Positions 1 through 9,400 of a DNA stretch of 64,000 nt are shown here, piece by piece. This DNA is from Saprospiraceae bacterium (GTDB taxonomy: Bacteria > Bacteroidota > Bacteroidia > Chitinophagales > Saprospiraceae). The translations under genes were made by a program, and so were the position numbers. The notes under the pieces were generated by a model. That model was not told the DNA's origin and made no database searches. It saw only the letters and a program-made list of their open reading frames with translations. Where the stretch lies: contig JAHDEC010000007.1 of the NCBI GenBank assembly GCA_020629035.1, forward strand, positions 62,001-126,000, in the 5' to 3' direction. Position 1 is the stretch's first letter; each line of letters starts with the position of its first letter.

Positions 1-290
1 TAAATTCTGTTTGTGGTTGTGCAGCAGCAAATGCACGTCCCGCTGCTAAAATGTCTATGAACCATGCAGTTACTCCAGATAATGTGGTGACTGTATTTGC
101 AGGAGTTAATAAGGAAGCTACCGAAAGAGCAAGAGAATACATGCTACCTTATCCTCCCTCATCACCAGCAATCGCTTTATTTAAAGACGGTCAATTGGTG
201 CATATGATAGAAAGACATCACATCGAAGGAAGATCTGCTCAAATGATAGCCGGCAATCTAGTCCAGGCCTTTGATGCCTTTTGTAAATAA
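1..290 (+). CDS. Bacilliredoxin, BrxA/BrxB (YphP/YqiW) family, 5'-truncated
   Basis: The reading frame is open from base 3, so the gene begins before the window; the first ATG inside (51) is internal. The visible frame starts NSVCGCAAANARPAAK and continues through TPDNVVTVFAGVNKEAT, PPSSPAIALFKDG and RHHIEGRSA to AFDAFCK. These are the hallmarks of the YphP/YqiW family, including the CGC redox motif. Family members are about 140 residues, so roughly 45 residues are missing. Known members reduce bacillithiol mixed disulfides or act as weak disulfide isomerases in the cytoplasm; which thiol is used here is not visible. A strong hairpin terminator follows immediately. Confidence 0.93.
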   Translation, partial: NSVCGCAAANARPAAKMSMNHAVTPDNVVTVFAGVNKEATERAREYMLPYPPSSPAIALFKDGQLVHMIERHHIEGRSAQMIAGNLVQAFDAFCK

Positions 291-296
291 AAAACT

Positions 297-331
297 AAAA
301 AGCTTGATGAATAACCATCAAGCTTTTTTTT
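297..331 (+). terminator. Rho-independent terminator after the bacilliredoxin gene
   Basis: A 13-bp stem (297-309 pairing with 316-328) with a 6-base loop is followed by a run of T on the plus strand. It begins 6 bases after the stop codon. Confidence 0.85.
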
Positions 332-401
332 AGCCTCTAAATACTGACGGATAAATTCTTCAAAACTTATCAGTCAATAAAGAACCCTTTTTCTACTCAA
401 T

Positions 402-428
402 AAAAAAGGGCTTCAATAAATGAAGCCC
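402..428 (-). terminator. Rho-independent terminator of the giant SdrD-like gene
   Basis: Read on the minus strand, GGGCTTCA (421-428) pairs with TGAAGCCC (408-415) across a 5-base loop. A run of six T follows (402-407). It sits 17 bases beyond the stop of the minus-strand gene ending at 445. Confidence 0.85.
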
Positions 429-444
429 CATTTCAATAGGATTT

Positions 445-3400
445 TTACAACTTTATTATCTGCTTAACAAAGCGTTTATTATCTGAATAAATGTATAATT
501 GATAGACTCCAGGAGATAAGCTTTCTAAGCTTAACAAGTAATCATTTTCACTTGAAGATGTCACCTCTTTTTCTAACAGTAAAATACCTAACTGATCAAA
601 CACTCTGATCAGTTTTGACTTTTCATTCAATGCCGGGCTCCATTGGATAACCACATCTTTTGCTGTTGGATTTGGAAAGACTGAAGCTGATAAAATGTCT
701 TCTACTTCATTCAATATTAATCCGATCTTTACCGACTCAAGCGTTTCTCCAGACTTTAATAGAAACTTCTCTGTTTCGATCCATTCAGCCTTTACAAATG
801 CATCACTGTCCATCATTTCACTTGCTATATTGGCTGTAGTTACTTGGTAATTCGCTGGTTGCTGCATTTTTAAATAATACTCACCAGGAGCTAGTCCATT
901 AAAGATTAGCTTCCAATGACTGTTAGATTCCACATATTGATTACTGCTTGCTACTACTTGATCATTTCCATCTATCAGACTGATTGTGTAGTCTCTTAAT
1001 GAAGATTCACTTGCTTCTCTAATTCCATTCTTATTAAGATCAAGCCAAACCTCTGGCTTCACGCTACCTTCCTCAAATATTCCAGCATCTAAATCTCTTA
1101 CAATGTTTACAGGGTCAACAAAAACCATATCGCTCATTCCTTCTTCAGAAACATCACTATCTAGGCTATCATCAAAACCTTGGTTCTTTTTAGTAAACTC
1201 ATAACCCATTGGGGCTACAAACTCTACCTGGTAATCTCCTGCATCTAAATTGTCAAAAGTATATTGTCCTGCATGATCAGTGGCTGTAGTTCTAATGACG
1301 ACTCCAGCGGCATCTAATAAGTTGACCTCGATATTTGCCATAAGTACTTCTTCAAAGTCCTTTAAACCATTTCCATTTTCATCCAGCCAAACCTCTTTGC
1401 CAACTAGACCTGTACTTGGATGAACTCCCACATCTAGGTCTTCCCTATCCTCCTGATATCCTAAAGTAAATATGTCAGAATTTCCTGCTTCATTTACATC
1501 ACTATCATTGTCGCCGCCTCCAACATTTTTTGCGCTAAATTGCATTTCACCTTCTAAATCTACAGAAATGTAATACTGGCCTGCAGGTAACTCAGAAAAG
1601 TTGTAGAAGCCATTATTATCAGAAGTCGTACTGCCATAATCTCCATAACCTATTCGATACAAAGTAATTTCTATATCTGCTAAACCTTGCTCATCTGAAT
1701 CTTTTATACCATTTCGATTGTCATCGCTCCAGACTAAATCCCCAATGGTGGATTCTCTATATAATCCAGCATCAATATCATTTAAGAACAGTCCAGCTCC
1801 TAATGGGAATAAATCCGTCGACCCAGAAGCAACTGCTTCCGTTACATTCGAATCAAAACCTGCGTTTGCACCTTCGTAAGGCAGGGCAAATAGATAGCCA
1901 TTAGGTGCTTGGAATCTTATGTAATAATTGCCTGGTTCGATGGTCTCGAAAAGGTAGCTACCTGCCACACCATCAATAGTTGCCGTCGTGGTTGTACCTC
2001 GAAGACTTCCATCTTCATAATATAGATCTACAATTACATCATTGATTCCTGGCTCATTCGGACTTTGCAATCCATCCCCATTTAAATCATCCCAGACAAA
2101 GTCTCCGATAGAAGATGGCTCCAGGATTAGTCCAATATCCAAATTAACTTCTAAGGTTCCTGAAATCAAATTGAAATTAGCCGTTCCATTCGGTCCATTA
2201 CTTCCATCAACATCTGAATCAACCGAATCGTCGCTGCCTTGATTAGGAATGGTAATAGCAATACCTGGAACAAGATCTACTCGAATAAAGAAGTTTCCTG
2301 GCTTAATCCCATTAAAGCTGTATTGTCCATCCTCATCACTTGTGCTCATAGACTCTATACTCCCATCAGCTCTGTATAATAGTACACTAAAACCTTCTAA
2401 TCCACTTTCTATATCATTTTGTATTCCATTCTGATTTTCATCAAACCAAATGAATCCAGTCAAATCCGCATTAGTATAGTAACCCGCATTGACCCCTTGA
2501 ATGATGTCCCCAAAATCTATATCATAGCTTGAGGTACGAACCACTCCTCCATCTAAAAACGCATCTGAATCCTCTAATTCATCCAGTCCTATATTTTCAT
2601 CCGTAAGTATTACATCACTTAGTAAATCGAAACTCACATAATACGTTCCTTCTGTGAGAATAGTGAATTCATAATAACCACCTTTATCAGTTTCTGGGTG
2701 ATTAGCAGTTATTTGCATCTCTACAATATCTCCATTCTCATCCCTTAAAGCTGCTACGATTCCGTTGGTCCCATTTTCAAAGTTTCCAAGTATTCCATCA
2801 GCATTTAAGTCTTCCCAGACAAAACCAAATAAAAAGGATTTAGGATCGACTTCTGGGTCAAGGTAAGCAGCAGCATCAATATCAATTCGCGTCTCTCCTG
2901 ATGCTAGCGGTATAAAGTTTGATGTGCCAATGTCACCAAAAGCAATAACAATATCTGAATCTAACGTAGCATCACCACCTTGTAAACCTTCCGAGAAAAT
3001 ATAATATTTAGGAAGGATAAAGTTTACTCTATAGTTACCTGGTCGAAGACCATCAAAACTGTATTGTCCTTCTTCATCCGAAGTAACTGAAGCCACTTCA
3101 TTATTCCCATTATCAAATAAAATCACTTGCAGACCCTCCATACCTGGTTCCCCAGTTTCTTGGATACCGTTTGCGTTTAAATCATTCCATATAAAATCAC
3201 CAATACTAATAAACTGATAAAGCAAAGCATCGATATTTTCTACTGATTCTGTACTTAATGAAATTACTTCAGTTCTTGCAAATAAACCTGCTTGCTGAAA
3301 ATCTGAATCTATACTTGGATCAATGCCAGACTGATAAAAACTTAAATCCATTGATGGAGCATATTCTATCACTAAAAAATAGTCATCGGCTGCTAAATTT

Positions 3401-6400
3401 GAAAAACGGTAATTTCCATCTTCGTCTGACATTTCATTAGCAATAAGAATGGTATCTAGGGTGTATAATGAAACCTCTATGTTGCTCAATGGCGGATCAT
3501 TTGGATTTTGTAAACCATTACCATTTAAATCCTCTATGATGGTCCCACTAATACTTAAATCTCCTTGTACTGGATCCATTCTTAAACCAGCATCTATATT
3601 TCCCATAGATTGAGCTGACTCTACAGACATTTGATTCGTAACCCCAAACGGACCTAAGTTATCAATGATGTCAGAATCAATAGTATCATCTGAACCAACG
3701 TTTTCCTGTGCATAAGAAAATCCATCGGGAGTTATGATTCCAATCATGTAAGTTCCAGGAACCGCCTCGAAGGTGTAAGTTCCGTCAACATCTGTACTAG
3801 CATTACCAAATGAACTACCAAACTCGTCCAATAGTACCACAGTAATCTCATTAATAAGTTCTTCTGTTTCTTGTCTAAGCCCATCTCCATTTTCATCATT
3901 CCATACAAGTCCAGAGAAATCAGCCAGTCTATAAACACCGCAATCGATGCTGGTAATCACTTCATCTACACCTAAGTCAATATTTACGGTCGCAAATAAA
4001 TCATCTAGTGCAATAAAATCATTGTCTATGCTAGGATCGTCTCCTACTTGATAATCTGTTAATTCATATTCTGAAGAAAATACTGCCTGTACACTGTAAG
4101 TATCAGGAGATAGCCCATTAAATGTATAAAAGCCATTTTCATCAGTGCTTGTACTTGCCACGATTCCTAAACTATTATATAAATTAACCTCACGATTAGC
4201 AAGTCGCGGCTCACTAATTCGTAGTCCATCACCATTCATGTCTTCAAATAAAAATCCTGATATTGATCCGGTGAAGACCGGTGTTTGGTCATCAAAGAAA
4301 TAACCAGCATCTACATTATCGATCAGTTCGCCAGAGAGTATTAGAATGGTTTCTGTATTCCCTGAATCATCGATTACATCAGAATCTATGAAATTATTAT
4401 TGGCCACATTTCCCGTAGTATACTCCAGGTCTTCCTTTAACGAAAAGGATAGATAGTAACTTCCTGGCTCAACATTGGCAAACATATAAACTCCCTCCGA
4501 ATCAGAATGCACCATTTCTATCAGGTCATTGTCCAGATTAAACAAGGACACTTCTATGCTATCTATACCTGATTCACTCACATTTTGCAGACCATTACCA
4601 TTCTCATCCAACCAAACATAATCTCCAATACTACCGCTTCTCCAGATTCCGGCATCGACATTATCTAGGTCTTCCCCTTCGCCTAAGCTTAATAGGACTG
4701 TGGTCATGCCATTAGTTGAGTTTTCAAAATCTGAATCTATCGCATCATTTGCACCTACATTAGCTGGAGAAAGATTATAGATATTTAATGGACTCAATCG
4801 CAAATAATAATCATCTACTGGAAGATTTTCAAAACAGTAACTTCCATCAGCTTCGCTTGATATTGAAGCAAGCAATTCATCTTCACCACTCAATAAATCT
4901 ATACTTACATCGGCCATTCCAGGATCATCTAAACTAACTCCATCAGCCATTAAATCATGAAACAACATTCCACATATACTACCCAACTCAGCTGGTGGCT
5001 CAATTTCTTCTCGGTAACCAACATCCACGTTTAATCTGTTCTGTCCTGAAACTATCGTTAATACATCAGTCGTTCCCATTTCGAAGTCTACCACATCTGA
5101 ATCATTGGACTCATTAGATCCCACATTTGCTTTTGCGTACCGCAATCCTTCCTTTGATGAGAAACTCAAGTAATAACTACCTGGCACAACATTGGCAAAT
5201 AAGTAATGCCCTTCTACATCTGTTATATCAGCAGCCACTTGATTGTCATCGAGATCAAAAAGTTTAACTTCTATATCTGAAACAGCTGGCTCACCAGCGT
5301 TATTCTTACCATTTTCATTTTCATCAAACCAGGTCATATCACCCAGACTCGCATACCTATAATAACCTGCATCCACATTGACAATATCTTCTCCTTCACC
5401 TAGGAAAACTTCTGCCAAATTCAAGCCTGTTTGACCGATTTCAAAATCTGAGTCAATCGAATCATCAGACCCAACATTTGCGTTCGTCATGTTATATGGC
5501 TCATCCAATTTGACAGCTATAAAATACATCCCTTCCACTAGATTTGAAAAAGTATAATTTCCATTTTCATCAGTGAATAATTCCTCTAGCATAAGGCCAT
5601 CAGCATTAAAAATCTCAACCATCGCTTCTGCTATTCCATTGTTTTCTAGATTTAAACCATCAGCGTTCATATCTTCAAAAACGTTACCTGAAATCGTTCC
5701 AAATACAGGAGGATTTACGATATCATCTACGATGTAACCGGCATCAATGAATAAATCATTTTCTCCAGATTTAACGTTAAAAACCGCAGTTCTTCCAGTT
5801 TCATTTGACACATCAGAATCGATAGTGTCGTCAGTGCTCACATTAGCAAATGTGTACTTTAATCCACTCTTTTCAGAAAATTCCACGTAGTAGCTACCTG
5901 GGATGACATTGGTAAATAAATACAAGCCATCCTCATTAGTCATTCTTCCTTGTAACAGATCATCCTCTGGTGAATATAGGAACACATCGATACTATCGAC
6001 ACCTAATTCACCAAGATCAAATAAGCCGTTCATATCCGCATCAAGCCAAGCCAAATCTCCGATAGTAGCATAACGCCAGAAACCTGCATCAACATTTGTC
6101 AAATGCTCATCCTCACCTAGTGTAATCACAGCAGTTCTAAACGCATTAGGTGCTAACTCATAATCCGAATCTACCGTATCATCAGCACCAACATTTACTG
6201 GACTGAGGTTAAAATCTTCACTGATCTTTACTTCCAAGAAATAAGCTCCTGCTGATAGATCACCAAATACATAGTTCCCATTATTATTGGTCAATGTCGA
6301 CTCAATAAACTCACCTGCTTCGTCGTATAAATCAACTTCTATATTTGCTAAGCCTGTTGCATCAAAATTTAATCCGTCCGCATTAGCATCTTCAAATATG

Positions 6401-9400
6401 TTTCCTGCTATACTACTCAATACTGCTGGTGGATCGACAATCTCGATAGCTCTGTAACCCGCATCGACTCGATTATTTACTTCACCCGATGAAAGACTAA
6501 GCGGCTCTGTTAAACCTGAATCTGGTAAAACATCTGAATCAATCGACTCATTAATACCCACATTAGCTTTGGTAAATCTATGCTCTTCGTAAGTGCCGAA
6601 GCCAATAACATAGGTTCCTGGACGAAGATTATCAAAACGATAAAAGCCACCTTCATCAGTAATCTGAAGATCAAGTTCGTTATTCTGATCATCCAGCAGA
6701 CGTACTTCAATATTCTCTATTCCAGTATCTTCCGGGTTATTCTTTCCATTTTCATTAAGATCTAACCAAGCTTGATCACCAAGCGCTGCTGGATAGTAAA
6801 AACCTGCATCAATATGACTGAGGTTCTCTCCGGGACTTAAGCTGATATCATTGGTTCTTACTATTCCATCTAATAGACTTACATCGGAATCTACATTCTC
6901 ATCGCTTGCATCTTGGTAAGTTAATAGCTGATCATCTTCTAAATCAAAGACTACATAATACGTTTCAGGAACAATATCCAAAAAGGCATACATACCATTT
7001 TCGTCAGTTGAGGCACCTTGTACAAAGTTGTCATTTTGATCAAAAAGCATCACAGAAACCCCTTCAATAAGTGGATCGCTGTCTCGCAAACCGTCGGCAT
7101 TTAAATCTTCAAATACAAGACCGTTCAATGATGCGCCATCCACCTCGATAGCTGACATTCCTGCATCAATACTTAGGTTTTCTTCTCCTGAATCTAGCCA
7201 AAGCATTGCCGTACTACCCATAAAACCATTAAGTGTAAGCACATCAGAATCGAAAAATTCATTATTACCTTGATCAGCCGTAGTAAATTCATAGTCTGTT
7301 TGGAGGCCGAAAGAAACATAGTATGATCCAGGTCTGATTTGATTAAAACTATACATTCCATTGTCATCAGTGCTCGTTGAAAGAACGAGTTGGTCATTTG
7401 AGTCAAAAAGCATAACTGATTGATCAGCAACACCAAGTTCATCTAAATCCTGTAAACCATTTTTATTATCATCAAACCAAACAAAATCACCTAAACTAGC
7501 AAATCTGAAAAATCCAGCATCAATATTGCTTAGGTTCTCGCCTGGAAGTACCAACAAAACATCCGTTCTGGCTATTCCATTATTTAATTGGATATCCGAA
7601 TCAGTATCAGCATTACCAATCTGATATGGGCTTAACTCGTAAGTATTCTCAAAAACAACATAATAACTACCTGGATTAGCTACTGTAAATGAGTATTCTC
7701 CTAACTCATTGGTATTTACGCTTTCGATCAACTCATTACTGTCATTATATAAACTCACCTCATGGTTAATAAAAAATCCTTCATTTTCATTAACCCCATC
7801 TGCATTAAAATCTTCAAAAACCTGACCTGAAATGCTTGATAATAGTGGAGGCTCTTCTTCATATCCAGCGTCTATATTGGCTAAACTTTCTCCGCATCTT
7901 AATACAAAACTTGAGGTTACGCCCATCGAAGTTCCGATTAAAGCGATATCAGAGTCGCTGTTTAGATCCGGCAATGAGAAAATGTAGTTAGGGTGCATAT
8001 CAAAGCCAATATTGTAGATGCCAGGAATAAGCTGGTTAAACTGATAAGTTCCATTTGCATTAGTAGTGCCTGAAGCGACCACATTCATAAATTCGTCCAT
8101 TAGATAAACCATGACATCTGCGAGTCCTGCTTCACTATTGTTTACACCATCCATATTTGCGTCAAGCCATGCAGTACCTGATAGATTTGCAAACTCATAA
8201 AAGCCTGCATCAAACATTTGTTGACCATTCAAGTTAAATGTTGGACTTTGGAAGACTCCGTTTACTAGCATAAAATCAGAGTCTATAGCATCATTATTCC
8301 CTGCATTTTGGAGTGTTTGCATATAAAACATACCATCTAAATCTATGACTAAGTAGTAGTCATTTAAGGCGATGGCTGTTAATTCATACTCACCATTTTC
8401 ATCAGTAAATGTGGCTTGGACTATGTCTCCATTTTCAGCAAAGAGATTCACTGCGACACCTGCTATTGCTGACTCGCTTGTTTGTTGAATTCCATCTACT
8501 TTACAATCTGCCCAAACATAGCCTGTAACGATTTGTGTAATGTATTTGTAACCCGCATTTACTCCGCTAATATCTTCTGACCCATCAATAATTATCGGTT
8601 CAGTTGCTCCGTTGTTAGCGGCTATGGCATCACTGTCTATGGCCTCATTATTTCCTTGATTTTCTAGCGTATATTCTAATTGGTTAGTGTCTCCAAATCT
8701 GATGATGTATTCTCCAAGAGGCACCTCTTCAAAGCTGTAAGCACCATCTACGTTTGTTGTAGTACTTGCAATAACTTGATTATTGTCATCTAATAATTCC
8801 ACTAGTATATCGGCCTTTGGAGCTTCATTGGCTTGAAGTATCCCATCACAACTTTCATCTATCCAAGTGGTTCCACTTATACTTCTAGCACTATAGACTA
8901 AACCTGCATCAATGCTATAATCTTTAATGCCTGACCATAGGTTTATTAATGAACTGGTTCCTGATCCATTTTCATTAGTAACATCAGAATCAAGGGTCTC
9001 ATCGCCAGCATTACTTTGAGTAAATAAAAACATATCACTGATGGCAAAGTGCAAGTAGTAATTTCCTGGTTTTAGGCCTGTAAACTCGTACCTACCGTTA
9101 GCGCTTGTGAGCTGACTTTCTTTAAAAGCTCCATTTTCATCAAACAAGGATACGGTAACTTGACCTACTCCTGACTCACCGTTGTCTTGCAATCCATTTT
9201 GGTTAAGATCTAACCAAACAAAATCTCCAATACATACTGGCATGTAATATCCTGCATCTAGATTTTCTGTTGTTTCTAAATCAATTTGTATACAATCTGT
9301 AGTTCCTGAACCACTTGCTGCGGTGACATCAGAATTGATATTTGCTGGAATTTGATTTGGCGTGGTAAATTCATAAGCGGATTCCTTTCCGAAACTCACA

